NCBI GenBank assembly: GCA_004843345.1
Contig: CP039460.1
Span: 1,385,001 to 1,449,000 of the forward strand
From: Acetobacteraceae bacterium
GTDB lineage: Bacteria; Pseudomonadota; Alphaproteobacteria; Acetobacterales; Acetobacteraceae
DNA length: 64,000 bases
Reading direction: 5' to 3'
Within the stretch, counting starts at the first letter, position 1; each line of letters begins with the position of its first letter. The notes beneath the pieces are model-generated. The model ran no database searches. It saw only the letters and a program-made list of their open reading frames with translations, and was not told the DNA's origin. The position numbers and the translations under genes are program-made. Of this stretch, positions 18,205 to 27,676 are shown in pieces.

Positions 18205-20637
18205 GTGACGTCGATACCGCCCGAAGATTCCAATCATTCATCAGACCGTTCCGAAAGTTCATCTCAAGGAGCATCACAGGAAAATCAAACTAATCAAGCT
18301 TCTTCTGATCAGAAAGAGGGAGAGGCTTTTGATCCAGCAAAGACGCGCATGCAGGCAGTCATTCAGGCTGCACGTTTCCATGGTGTGATTTTAGACCCTT
18401 CTACGTGTCCAAAGTCAGAAGACGGTACGCCTGTTTCACCAGCGGCTCTTGCGCGTTGGGCAAATGAGAGCGGATGTCTTTCGAAGGCGATGCCTTTGAA
18501 TTTCCAATATCTTGTGAATATGGGCGGTAAAATTCCTCCGCTTGTTTTAATGTTCCGAGATGGATCGGCGGCTTTAATGGTCGGGGCAAGTGCCGAGAAA
18601 AAAGTTTTACTTTTGCAAGATCCTTGGGAAGACCCGCGTACAGAACCTGTTCCAATTGATGAATTGCGTTTGATGCGCCTTTGGCGGGGAGAAACACTTT
18701 TAATCAAACGTCGCGCTGATGAGACAGAAGCAGAGGCTACGTTCGATTTTAATTGGTTTGCCGGCTTGGTGCTTCATCAGAAAAAAGGCTTAAGAGATGT
18801 CCTCATTTGCTCTTTGCTGATGAGTATTTTGCAGCTTTTTCCAGGGCTGATTGTGATGCAGGTTGCAGATCGTGTGGTGAATTACCACTCGATGTCCACC
18901 TTGGTTTCTTTGAGCTGCTTTGTTTTTATTTTATCGGTTTACGAAGTCGTTTTGACGCATTCCCGGCAAGAATTGGTTCTTGGGATTACGACACGATTGG
19001 ATGCGCGTATTTCTCTCTACGCCTATGATCGTTTGCTCTCACTGCCGCTTGAGTTTTATGAAAGAGAGCAAACGGGGGAAATTATTGCACGTTTTACGCA
19101 AATTTTTACCGTGCGAAATTTCATGACAGGGCCTTTATTAAACACATTTTTGGACTTGTTTGTCTTGATCGTGATTTTGCCCGTTTTGTTTTATCTCAGT
19201 CCAGTAATGGCATGGCTGACGCTCGTTGCTTCGGGCATTATTGGGATCATTGCGATGCTTATGCTTCCGTTTGCCGCTCGTGTTGAATCGAGTGCGATTA
19301 GAGCTGAGATGGGGCGTAATGCTGTTTTGTATGAAACAGTCGCTGGGATTCGAACGGTTAAAACGATGGCCCTAGAGTCTACCAGAAAAATTCTTTGGGA
19401 TGAAAAAAGCTCTGTTGTTGTGAGATGGCGTCTTGCAGGTGGAAGGATGGCAAACTGGATTTCAACAGCTGTTCAGCCTTTTAATTTGTTTATCAATAGA
19501 GGGATTATTCTTGTCGGTGCCTATATTATTTTAACTTCTGATAGTAGTGGGATGCAGACGGGGACGCTGATGGCTTTTATGATGCTCGGCGGACGTGTTG
19601 CTGCACCATTGGTTAATTTGGCACGATTGACGGAAAATTTTAATGAGGTGCGCGTCGCCTTGGCAGAAGCAGGAGCGGTACTCAATCAGCCAACAGAGTT
19701 GAAGGAGCTGACAACAGGTTTAATGCCACAGATCAAAGGAGAAATTCATTTTGCCGATGTGAATTTCTCTTACCCTGGCTCTACTAGGAAGGCTTTGAAT
19801 AATATTAATTTTCATATTCCTGCCGGCACAATGCTTGGTCTGGTTGGGAAATCAGGTTCAGGAAAATCTACGATTACGAGGCTTTTGCAAGGGGTCAGTC
19901 GAGATTATACAGGTTTTTTACGCTTAGATGGGATGGATTTGCGCGAAATTAATTTGAGTCATTTGCGTCGTTCTGAAGGCTCTGTCCTTCAAGATAATTT
20001 TTTGTTTCGTGGCACCATTGCTGACAATATTATTGCAGGCCGTCCGGGTCTTACCATGGAAGATGTGATGAAGGCTTGCCGAATGGCAGAAGCGGAAGAA
20101 TTTATTGAAAAGCTTCCTGCTGGCTATGAAACCTTTATTGAAGAAGGCTGTACAAATATTTCTGGTGGGCAGCGTCAGCGTTTGGCGATTGCGCGTGCGC
20201 TTGCGAATGATCCAAAATTGATGATTTTGGATGAGGCGACGAGCGCATTGGATCCAGAATCGGAAGCGATTGTGAATGCGAATTTAGAGCGGATTGGTAA
20301 GGGGCGTACCATGGTGATTGTCTCACACCGTCTTTCCTCTTTAGTACGGTGCGATAAAATTGCTGTGTTGGAGCAAGGTAAGCTTGTGGATATAGCCTCC
20401 CATGCGGAGCTTGTTGAGCGGTGTGAAATTTATCAATCTCTTTGGAATCAGCAGAATGAACATATGTTGAAACAGCTGGAAGAAGCTGCCAAAGCCAGCG
20501 TTCGAACACCAGATGAAAAAGAGTGGATAACAGAAGAAATTGAAGATTTGGAAGAGGAGCTAGATGGGGGAAAGCCTCAGCATCCTGAACAAAATGAAAC
20601 GTCTAAAGTAGAGGGTAAAGATGGCAAAACGTCCTGA
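18205..20637 (+). CDS. Type I secretion ABC exporter with degenerate C39-like domain
   Basis: This 810-residue membrane ATPase is of the HlyB/LapB type and moves an unfolded protein or peptide from cytosol to outside together with an adaptor and a TolC-like channel. Order: a Ser/Gln/Asp-rich disordered N terminus (1-50); a C39-peptidase-like domain (about 50-180) that lacks the catalytic Cys at the expected place, so docking rather than cleaving; a six-helix membrane domain (about 190-480); and the nucleotide domain. The last has Walker A GKSGSGKST (about 549), signature ISGGQRQRL (about 651), Walker B LMILDEATSALD (about 672) and the switch His in VSHR. A 90-residue acidic tail follows. The start is GTG, backed by AGGAAGGAA. 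It overlaps the adaptor gene by 17 nt. Confidence 0.88.
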   Translation: MTSIPPEDSNHSSDRSESSSQGASQENQTNQASSDQKEGEAFDPAKTRMQAVIQAARFHGVILDPSTCPKSEDGTPVSPAALARWANESGCLSKAMPLNFQYLVNMGGKIPPLVLMFRDGSAALMVGASAEKKVLLLQDPWEDPRTEPVPIDELRLMRLWRGETLLIKRRADETEAEATFDFNWFAGLVLHQKKGLRDVLICSLLMSILQLFPGLIVMQVADRVVNYHSMSTLVSLSCFVFILSVYEVVLTHSRQELVLGITTRLDARISLYAYDRLLSLPLEFYEREQTGEIIARFTQIFTVRNFMTGPLLNTFLDLFVLIVILPVLFYLSPVMAWLTLVASGIIGIIAMLMLPFAARVESSAIRAEMGRNAVLYETVAGIRTVKTMALESTRKILWDEKSSVVVRWRLAGGRMANWISTAVQPFNLFINRGIILVGAYIILTSDSSGMQTGTLMAFMMLGGRVAAPLVNLARLTENFNEVRVALAEAGAVLNQPTELKELTTGLMPQIKGEIHFADVNFSYPGSTRKALNNINFHIPAGTMLGLVGKSGSGKSTITRLLQGVSRDYTGFLRLDGMDLREINLSHLRRSEGSVLQDNFLFRGTIADNIIAGRPGLTMEDVMKACRMAEAEEFIEKLPAGYETFIEEGCTNISGGQRQRLAIARALANDPKLMILDEATSALDPESEAIVNANLERIGKGRTMVIVSHRLSSLVRCDKIAVLEQGKLVDIASHAELVERCEIYQSLWNQQNEHMLKQLEEAAKASVRTPDEKEWITEEIEDLEEELDGGKPQHPEQNETSKVEGKDGKTS

Positions 20638-22744
20638 ATCCCATTGGGAAAAAAGTCGTCTTGAGCGTCTGACGGAACGGGTTTTAAAGCCGTTTTCCCC
20701 TTTAGTTAAACTCGTGATTGGCACGTCTGCGGAAGAAATTGAGCAGATCAAAGAAAAAAGAGCGGCACGCAAAGCTGAAAAGCAGGAGCTTCACGCCGCT
20801 AAGATTGAAAAAAAATCCCAGAAAAAAGTTGAGAAACAAGAGGCTAAAGCTCAGAAAAAGGCTGAAAAAGAAGAAGTTAAGGCTCAAAAAAAAGAAGTAA
20901 AAATACAGAAAAAAGCTGAAAAATTAGATAAAAAGCCAAAGATAGAAGAAGTTTTTACAGCCGTACCCTCTGAAGTCGAAAGCACTGTTGAACCTCTTGC
21001 TGCTGAAGCAGAGGCTTTTGTCCAGAAGAAGGCGGAGCCAGCGAGTGTCACGGATCTTCCAGAATTTTTTGGTCCACATTTGTCCGAAGAAGAAGCTTTT
21101 GAACAGCGTGAGCTTCATCGCATAGATGAAGCACTAGAGGCTAAAATCCATGTCAAAGGTAAAGGAAAAACTTTTTTAGAAAAAGTCGTTGCCGTTGTGA
21201 TGTGGCCTGTCTTTTTTGTTCGGAAACTGGGGCGTTTCTCGCCGTTTCCTGAACAATGGCGAAAAAGAATGAAAGCGGAGGGATTCTTTTTAGGGACTTC
21301 ACTTTATTTTTCGGATATTAAAGAAAACCGTCGCAAGAAAAAAGAGAAGAAGAAAAATAGCCCCTCGAACAAAGATCCTTTGAGTGCAGGAGATGAGCCT
21401 TTAGAGCTTTTATCTTTTCGCTCTCCGACAGTTGCTATTGTCAATACGCCTTTGCCTCCTTTGGCGCGTTATATTACATGGGTTATGCTTGGGCTTATTG
21501 CGAGTATGCTCCTTGCAATGACACTTTTGCCAATTAATAAAGTTGTTTCGATTAAGGGGCGTTTGATCAGTAAGCGGCCCATGATGGTTATTCAGGCCAG
21601 TGATGATGGTATCGTTCTTGATATCAAGGCAAAGGTTGGCGACCTTATTAAAAAGGGTCAAGAAATCGGCGTGATGGATCCGCGTCTTTCTGAGGCAGAT
21701 TTACATGCGCTAGAGCATGAATTAAGGATTTATCAGGCACAAGTGGAGCGTTTGAAAGCTGAAGTCGCAGACCGTCCATATGTACCGGATGAAACCTCGC
21801 CAGAATCTTTGGAAGAGGCAAAAAATTATTTGCATCGGCAGAAAGATATGCATGCGCAGCTTGAAGTGTTGGACGACCAGATAGAGTCCAGCCAAAGCAG
21901 TTTACAGGGTGCAGAAGCTTCTGCAGCTATGTATGGAAGTAAATTGAGAATTGCTTTAGAGCTTTTGCGTATTCGTCAAGCAGAACAGCATCATGAGGTG
22001 GGAACCCGACTGGGAACTTTGCAGGCGCAAGATACAGTAATGGATACAGAGCGACAGCTCATTGATGCGCAGAAAAGTGCCAATAGTGCAAAGGCTGAAT
22101 TGAAGGCGGCGCAAGCTAAGCGGGAGAGTTATCTGCAGAGCTGGAAAGCAGATGCTTATGATTTGCTGGCGCAAACAGAAATTAAATTGGGGACGTCAAA
22201 GGTTGGCTATGAAAAAGCCAATGTGAAGCAAGAGCTTGTGCATTTAAGAGCACCAGAGGATGGAATTGTTATTTCTCAAGGACGGATTTCAAGAGGGGCT
22301 GTCTTGACAGCAGGAACCCCTTTTATGACCTTGGTTCCAGTAAAAGGCGGTGTTGAGGTTGAGGGCTCTCTAAGTCCTGAGGATTCTGGTTATCTCAAGA
22401 CAGGTTCACATGCCATTATTAAATTTCTAACCTTTCCTTACGAAACCTATGGTGGTGCTGAAGGAACAGTCGCAACAATTAGTGCAGATTCTTTTATTCC
22501 TGATCAGGCAGTTTCAGAAAATGTTCAAGAGGCTGTAATGCCTCCTGGTGGAAAAGCAGGCGTGTTTTTCCGTGTGAAAATTGGTATTGACCGCTATAAT
22601 TTGCATGGAACGCCAAGTTTCTTCCATCCTGCCGCAGGACAGGCCGTAACAGCAGAAGTGGACGTTGGAAAGCGGACGATGATGCAGTATCTCTTTGGCA
22701 AAGTTAAAGCGAATTTGTCTGAGGGAATGAGAGAGCCTAATTAA
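20621..22744 (+). CDS. HlyD-family type I secretion adaptor with long Lys/Glu-rich N-terminal extension
   Basis: This is the membrane fusion protein that partners the ABC exporter just upstream. The canonical part starts at a single membrane helix (residues about 282-305, YITWVMLGLIASMLLAM). It is followed by the lipoyl-like half VSIKGRLISKRPMMVIQASD, a long coiled coil (about 355-530) and the C-terminal beta barrel (LRAPEDGIVISQGRISRG). What is unusual is the 707-residue length. About 280 residues precede the helix, including a highly charged coiled-coil stretch at about 40-110 built from AEKQE/AQKKAEKEE-like units. This part would lie in the cytosol. No TolC-type gene is adjacent. Confidence 0.85.
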   Translation: MAKRPESHWEKSRLERLTERVLKPFSPLVKLVIGTSAEEIEQIKEKRAARKAEKQELHAAKIEKKSQKKVEKQEAKAQKKAEKEEVKAQKKEVKIQKKAEKLDKKPKIEEVFTAVPSEVESTVEPLAAEAEAFVQKKAEPASVTDLPEFFGPHLSEEEAFEQRELHRIDEALEAKIHVKGKGKTFLEKVVAVVMWPVFFVRKLGRFSPFPEQWRKRMKAEGFFLGTSLYFSDIKENRRKKKEKKKNSPSNKDPLSAGDEPLELLSFRSPTVAIVNTPLPPLARYITWVMLGLIASMLLAMTLLPINKVVSIKGRLISKRPMMVIQASDDGIVLDIKAKVGDLIKKGQEIGVMDPRLSEADLHALEHELRIYQAQVERLKAEVADRPYVPDETSPESLEEAKNYLHRQKDMHAQLEVLDDQIESSQSSLQGAEASAAMYGSKLRIALELLRIRQAEQHHEVGTRLGTLQAQDTVMDTERQLIDAQKSANSAKAELKAAQAKRESYLQSWKADAYDLLAQTEIKLGTSKVGYEKANVKQELVHLRAPEDGIVISQGRISRGAVLTAGTPFMTLVPVKGGVEVEGSLSPEDSGYLKTGSHAIIKFLTFPYETYGGAEGTVATISADSFIPDQAVSENVQEAVMPPGGKAGVFFRVKIGIDRYNLHGTPSFFHPAAGQAVTAEVDVGKRTMMQYLFGKVKANLSEGMREPN

Positions 22745-22776
22745 TGATTAATTTAGAGAAGGATTGATTAAGAACG

Positions 22777-24621
22777 ATGTCTTCTTCGTCGCCATCAGAG
22801 TATAAGCCGCCTAAGCGGAAGCGTGCAGACAGAAAAAATTTTGCACGTGCTGAAAAACTATTGACTGAAGGAGATTTAACGCAGGCTTTTTCCCTTTTTT
22901 CTGCTTTGGCGATGAAAGGGGATGCAGAGGCAGAATGGCAGGTTGGAAAATCATATCTGTCTGGAAAGGCTGTCCCGTATTCTCTTGGGGATGCGCTTTA
23001 CTGGGTAAGGCTTTCGGCAGAGCAAGGTTTTCCGCCAGCTTGCTTAACTTTTGCGTATCTTTATCTTGAGGGCTTTCCACCTTCATTGCTGGAACATAAA
23101 CAGCAGCATTTTTCCCATCTTAGTGAAGAAAGTTCTCCAAATTATGAAAAGGCTCGTTTTTGGGGGCAAAAAGCGGCTGAAGCAGGAGAACATAATGCAC
23201 AAGCTTTTTTAGGCTCTCTTCTTTTACGGGAAAAAAATCATAAGAAAAATGATGCGCAAGAGGCACATTCAGAAGCTGTTGGATGGTTAGAGCGCTCTAT
23301 TGAGGGCGGATCTGCTCTTGGTAATTTGGAGCATGGCCGTCAACTTCTTTCAGAAGGGGGATATTTAGAAACAGCAGAAGTTTCACTTGCTAAAAAGCCG
23401 ATAACGGAGAAATTTCGCCAGGGCGTTGCCTATTTGGAAACAGCTTTGGAGAAAGGGGTTGCTTCTGCAGCGCTTTTATTAGGCTGGATGCGTCTTTTTG
23501 GTCCGGAAGCCTTTCAAGATTTGAAAAAAGGGGTGGTGCTTTTAGAGCGTGCTGCACAGGAAGGTTTCTCTCAGGCGCATTATCATTTAGGGATTTTTTA
23601 TACGCATAACCATGCTGATTTCCCTCAAGATTTTTTAAAGGCTGAAAGCTATCTTAAACAGGCCTTGAAAGGAGAGGTCGCACTCGCTGGGTATGCTTTG
23701 GGCAGACTCTATGAGGTAGAATTGCCTCAAGAGAATCAAGACAAAGCAATTGCCATGCGGTTTTACCATGAGGCGGCTTTATTAAAGCATCTCCCTTCGA
23801 TTCATCGGCTTTCAGAAATGTTTGTGGTTGGGATTCCAGAGAAAAAGATTAAGCCAGATTTGCGAAAAAGCGCTTTTTGGCTTTCACGTGCCTCCGCTCT
23901 TGGAAGCTTGCAGGCACAGGGAGAATTTGGAAATTTGCTTTTGGGAGGTGTTTCTGTCCCTGAAGCTGAGGGAGAAGCTTGGCGTACAGCTTTGGCGGAA
24001 GAGGCTGCAAAAGGTGGAGAAGAATCTGCTTATAATTTAGCGTTGGCTTATCTTGATGGTATTGGTGGTAAAAAAGACCCGACGCTTGCACGGCATTATT
24101 TTGGTCAAGTCTCAGACGCTTTTCCTGAAGCTGCTTATCAATATGCTAAAATGTTGTTTGAGGGACAAGGGGGAGAAAGAGACCTTCAAAAAGCACGAAT
24201 TTTCTTTGAAAAAGCTGCTCAAGCAGGTCAAGTAGAGGGCACTTTGGCACTTGCGCAAATGCTTCTTGTTGTTCCAGAGATAAAAGATCATCCGAGGGCT
24301 TTACGTCTTTATCATCAAGCGGCAGAGGCGGGAAGTATTGATGCGATGTTCTCTTTGGGAGCCATGTATGGGGGAGGACATGAGGTGCCAATGGATCGTT
24401 TTAAAGCGAGATATTGGTTTCTTGAAGGGGCGGAGAGGGGAAACCCTTTAGCGCAATATATGGCTGGACGTTATTATCTGCGAGGTCTTGGGGGAGAAAG
24501 AGATCTCGAAAAAGCTTCTTTATGGCTTAAAAAAGCACTTCAAAATGGCGTTCAAGAAGCGCAGGAGCTTTTTCAGGCTGTGGAAAGGGAGCGTGCCATT
24601 TTAAGTGCAAAAAACACATGA
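22777..24621 (+). CDS. Sel1-repeat (SLR) protein
   Basis: This 614-residue protein is built from about a dozen 36-residue Sel1-like helical repeats. Diagnostic units are AEWQVGKSYLSGKAVPYSLG near residue 51, AAYQYAKMLFEGQGGERDLQ and AQYMAGRYYLRGLGGERDLE, each with the A...YL.G....D..KA..W pattern. There is no signal peptide or membrane helix; the basic start (YKPPKRKRADRKN) suggests a cytosolic scaffold. SLR proteins usually mediate protein contacts, so a role in holding the secretion or glycosylation machinery together is a reasonable inference. It begins 32 nt after the adaptor gene and overlaps the next gene by 4 nt. Confidence 0.85.
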   Translation: MSSSSPSEYKPPKRKRADRKNFARAEKLLTEGDLTQAFSLFSALAMKGDAEAEWQVGKSYLSGKAVPYSLGDALYWVRLSAEQGFPPACLTFAYLYLEGFPPSLLEHKQQHFSHLSEESSPNYEKARFWGQKAAEAGEHNAQAFLGSLLLREKNHKKNDAQEAHSEAVGWLERSIEGGSALGNLEHGRQLLSEGGYLETAEVSLAKKPITEKFRQGVAYLETALEKGVASAALLLGWMRLFGPEAFQDLKKGVVLLERAAQEGFSQAHYHLGIFYTHNHADFPQDFLKAESYLKQALKGEVALAGYALGRLYEVELPQENQDKAIAMRFYHEAALLKHLPSIHRLSEMFVVGIPEKKIKPDLRKSAFWLSRASALGSLQAQGEFGNLLLGGVSVPEAEGEAWRTALAEEAAKGGEESAYNLALAYLDGIGGKKDPTLARHYFGQVSDAFPEAAYQYAKMLFEGQGGERDLQKARIFFEKAAQAGQVEGTLALAQMLLVVPEIKDHPRALRLYHQAAEAGSIDAMFSLGAMYGGGHEVPMDRFKARYWFLEGAERGNPLAQYMAGRYYLRGLGGERDLEKASLWLKKALQNGVQEAQELFQAVERERAILSAKNT

Positions 24622-27575
24622 AAACAGATTTTTTATTTAAACCTCAGGAATCTAATGGGGCGTTTTATGGTTGGAATATAGACGCCCTGCATCAGGAAGC
24701 GTTTGCAAAAGCAGAATTTGAGCGAGCACAAACTTTTTATCAGAAAGGGATCGCTTTCTCTGAAGAGGGAGATATTTTTAAAAGCTGGCTTTATTTAGGG
24801 CGCGCAGCACGTTTAATGCCTTTAGAACCACACTTTGCTTTTGCGTATGCTTTGAGCTGCCTTTCTGTTAATGCGCCAGCTTTAGCGCTTCCGAGAATGA
24901 AAGCACTCAAGAATAAATATGATTATCGTGGTGCTGCCTTAGGGGTTGTATCAGCACTGTTTCAACTGAAACAGTTTGAAAAGTCTGCGATCGAACTTGA
25001 AAATGTGCTGGCGCATTTTTCTGTCGGTAAAGATATTTTGGGATTAGGACGTTCTATTGCGGAACGGCTAGGTTATCAAGGAATTGCTGGTTTTTCCTTG
25101 ACGGGTGAGGTTATTCTTCTCGGGAAAGGAGTCGTTTCTCTTTATTTGGATGGACGCCTTGTAAAGAAACTTTTTCTGACAGGAAAAGAAGAAAAGATTC
25201 AATTGCCTGAAAAATGGAGGCAGGCAGAGTCTTTGCGTTTTCGTGGTGAAATTGAAGGGAAAGGTTTTTTAGGAAGTCAGATTGATTTGAGAGCAATGCG
25301 TCGCTCTAAATCATTGGTTTGGCAAGAAAAAGATCGAATTTGTGCGTGGTTATATTACCCTGCAGATCTTTCTTTTGTCGCAACGCCTGTCTCTTTACAG
25401 GGTGCAAAAAAGCTGCCTATGGAAGAAGCCTCTTCTGTTCTTCCTCTTTTTTATCAGGGGTTGGGATATGTTCGCGTTTATGCCACGTCTATCGATGAAG
25501 ATAGTCCTGTTGCCGAAATTGAAGACGCTTTTGGCAAGGCCTTATGGGGGAGTCCTCTTCCGATCTTAAAGAGGAAAGGACATGTTCCAGCGCTTGTGCA
25601 TGCAAGGTCTGGACGGCCAGGCAGAGAACGTGATTTTGTGATTATTATGCCTGTCCATGGCGGTGCTGCTCTGGTGAAACGTGCTTTGCAGTCTCTTTTG
25701 AAGACTAAGGATTTGAATTTGCCTGAGGGGGGTGCTTCTGAGATTATTATTGTTAATGACGCAAGCGCAGAGAAATCTTTAAATAATTATCTTCAAAAGC
25801 AATCCAAAGCACAAGTGATTACGCTGATCGAAAATGAAAAGCAGCAAGGATTTGCAAAAAGTGTGAATCTCGCTTTAAAGAAGGCAGATGGGCGAGATGT
25901 TATTGTGTTTAACAGTGATGTCGTAGCCTTTGAAGATTGGGCTGCTCGCTTATTGAATCTTTTGAGAAAAGAAAAAGCAGGAACGGCAACCCCTTTTGGA
26001 AATTCGGCAGGTCAACTTTCGTTTCCTTTAAAGCAAGATCAACCTGTTTCATTGGCACAAGCGCATTTACTGGATCGCTTATTTGCGCAAGCAGGGGAAA
26101 ATCAGAAACCGATTGAATTATTGACTGGAAATGGCTTTTGTATGGCTATCTCCGCAGAATGCCTCGCAAAAACAGGTGGTATTAGAGAAGATTTGTTTGC
26201 GCAGGCTTATGGAGAAGAGGTCGATTTTTGCTTACGGGCAAGCAAGCATGGATTTAAGCATTATGCTGTGCCTAATCTTTATCTTTTTCATGAAGGATCA
26301 GGGAGTATTGGTAATGCGGGAAAAGCTTTATTTTTAAAAAATCAGCAGATTTTAGAGGAGCTTTATCCAGGCTTTTCTTTAAAAGTGTGGGATTTTGAAC
26401 AAAAAAGTTTTCTGACACATTATCGGCGTATTATCTCAGAGCGTTTTCTTCAAAAAACTTTGAAAAATCAGAAACTTGTGTTGCTTATCAGTCATGCGAT
26501 TGGTGGAGGGGTCACACGCTATATTTCCCAACGGATTAAATTTTTAAAAAAAGAAAAGAAAGTTCCCCTTTTACTTATTCCAACTGTCAAAGGATGTCGG
26601 TTAGGATTTGTCTCAGAGAAAGGAACGTTACAGGCAGATGAGGCAATGCTTTCTTTCTCTTTGCCTGAAGAAAAACTGATCTTTTTATCCTTTTTACGCC
26701 GACTCGCTATTGAAGAAATTGAGTATCACAATTTTGTTGGGCACAGCGTGTTTATACGAGAGCTTGCCGATCAACTTGAAATTGCCCCAGAGATTTTTAT
26801 CCATGATCATGCCGCTTTCTGTCCGCATATTACCTTGATTTCAGATGAGGGTTATTATTGTGGAGAGCCTGATGAAAAAGCATGTCAGGCGTGTGCAATT
26901 AAGGTTGCAAGGAAACATCTTGCCACAGGGCAAAAAGAACCCGATGTGAGTGTCTCGGCATTACTGGAAAGAAGTCGGTTAGAGATACGCAAGGCAAAGA
27001 ACATTTATTTGCCCTCTCAAGATGCTGCGCAACGCTTTAAGCGCCATTTTCCTGAAGCACAAGTGAATATTTTAAGACCCGAAGATGATTATCAGCTTTT
27101 TTTAGAAGGACTGTCTAGGAAAAAACAAAAACGTGCCTTTTCTGCAGTTAAAAGGATTGCGGTTGTTGGTGCTTTAAGTGAGTGGAAAGGCGCATTTCTG
27201 TTAGAGGAGCTTGCTTTGGCAGTGGCAAAGAGTTCTTTGCCTTTAAAATTTTGTCTTATTGGCCATGCTGTTAATGAAGAGAATCTTGAAAAAGCAGGGG
27301 TTGAAATTACAGGATATTTTGAAGATACAGAGCTTGCTTACTTGCTTGAAGTCGGGGATTTCGATGCTGTATTATTACCTTCTATCGGTGCGGAGACATG
27401 GGGATACGCTTTTAGTTCTGTTTTAAAAGCGGGTCTTTTTACATTTTGTTTTGATATTGGCAGCGTTGCCGAGAGAATTCGCTCTTTAGGGGATCAGGCT
27501 GGATTTATTCTGCCTCTTGGGTTTCCTGTGGAACGGTTGGGATATTTTTTAATAGAGCGCTTACAGCATTTGTGA
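24618..27575 (+). CDS. Large multidomain glycosyltransferase (TPR-like + GT2 + GT4-like)
   Basis: The 985-residue protein has several parts. Residues 1-150 are TPR-like helices. About 150-330 is a beta-rich region of unknown kind. About 335-590 is a GT-A glycosyltransferase family 2 domain, with the start VIIMPVHGGAALVKRALQSL, FNSDVVAF at the metal-site position, a LLTGNGFCMAI acceptor block and EEVDFCLRA. About 610-985 resembles a GT-B enzyme, including GGGVTRYISQ, a Cys cluster in CGEPDEKACQACA near residue 760 and a C-terminal nucleotide-sugar half (AVVGALSEWKGAFLLEEL). Two sugar-transfer steps in one chain are therefore likely. Donor and acceptor are unknown. It shares a 4-nt overlap with the Sel1 gene. 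Confidence 0.85.
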   Translation: MKTDFLFKPQESNGAFYGWNIDALHQEAFAKAEFERAQTFYQKGIAFSEEGDIFKSWLYLGRAARLMPLEPHFAFAYALSCLSVNAPALALPRMKALKNKYDYRGAALGVVSALFQLKQFEKSAIELENVLAHFSVGKDILGLGRSIAERLGYQGIAGFSLTGEVILLGKGVVSLYLDGRLVKKLFLTGKEEKIQLPEKWRQAESLRFRGEIEGKGFLGSQIDLRAMRRSKSLVWQEKDRICAWLYYPADLSFVATPVSLQGAKKLPMEEASSVLPLFYQGLGYVRVYATSIDEDSPVAEIEDAFGKALWGSPLPILKRKGHVPALVHARSGRPGRERDFVIIMPVHGGAALVKRALQSLLKTKDLNLPEGGASEIIIVNDASAEKSLNNYLQKQSKAQVITLIENEKQQGFAKSVNLALKKADGRDVIVFNSDVVAFEDWAARLLNLLRKEKAGTATPFGNSAGQLSFPLKQDQPVSLAQAHLLDRLFAQAGENQKPIELLTGNGFCMAISAECLAKTGGIREDLFAQAYGEEVDFCLRASKHGFKHYAVPNLYLFHEGSGSIGNAGKALFLKNQQILEELYPGFSLKVWDFEQKSFLTHYRRIISERFLQKTLKNQKLVLLISHAIGGGVTRYISQRIKFLKKEKKVPLLLIPTVKGCRLGFVSEKGTLQADEAMLSFSLPEEKLIFLSFLRRLAIEEIEYHNFVGHSVFIRELADQLEIAPEIFIHDHAAFCPHITLISDEGYYCGEPDEKACQACAIKVARKHLATGQKEPDVSVSALLERSRLEIRKAKNIYLPSQDAAQRFKRHFPEAQVNILRPEDDYQLFLEGLSRKKQKRAFSAVKRIAVVGALSEWKGAFLLEELALAVAKSSLPLKFCLIGHAVNEENLEKAGVEITGYFEDTELAYLLEVGDFDAVLLPSIGAETWGYAFSSVLKAGLFTFCFDIGSVAERIRSLGDQAGFILPLGFPVERLGYFLIERLQHL

Positions 27576-27676
27576 TTTCTTGATAAGTGTTTCACTCAAT
27601 AGTGTATTTTTGATTTTGTAAAATGATTGTAAGTTGACGTTTAGAATAATTATAACATTTGAGTAGGATATTTCTT

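Noticed and set aside
20680-20940. Lys-rich frames on several reading frames inside the adaptor gene
   Set aside because: They are shadows of the AAG/AAA/GAA-rich coiled-coil code of the adaptor.
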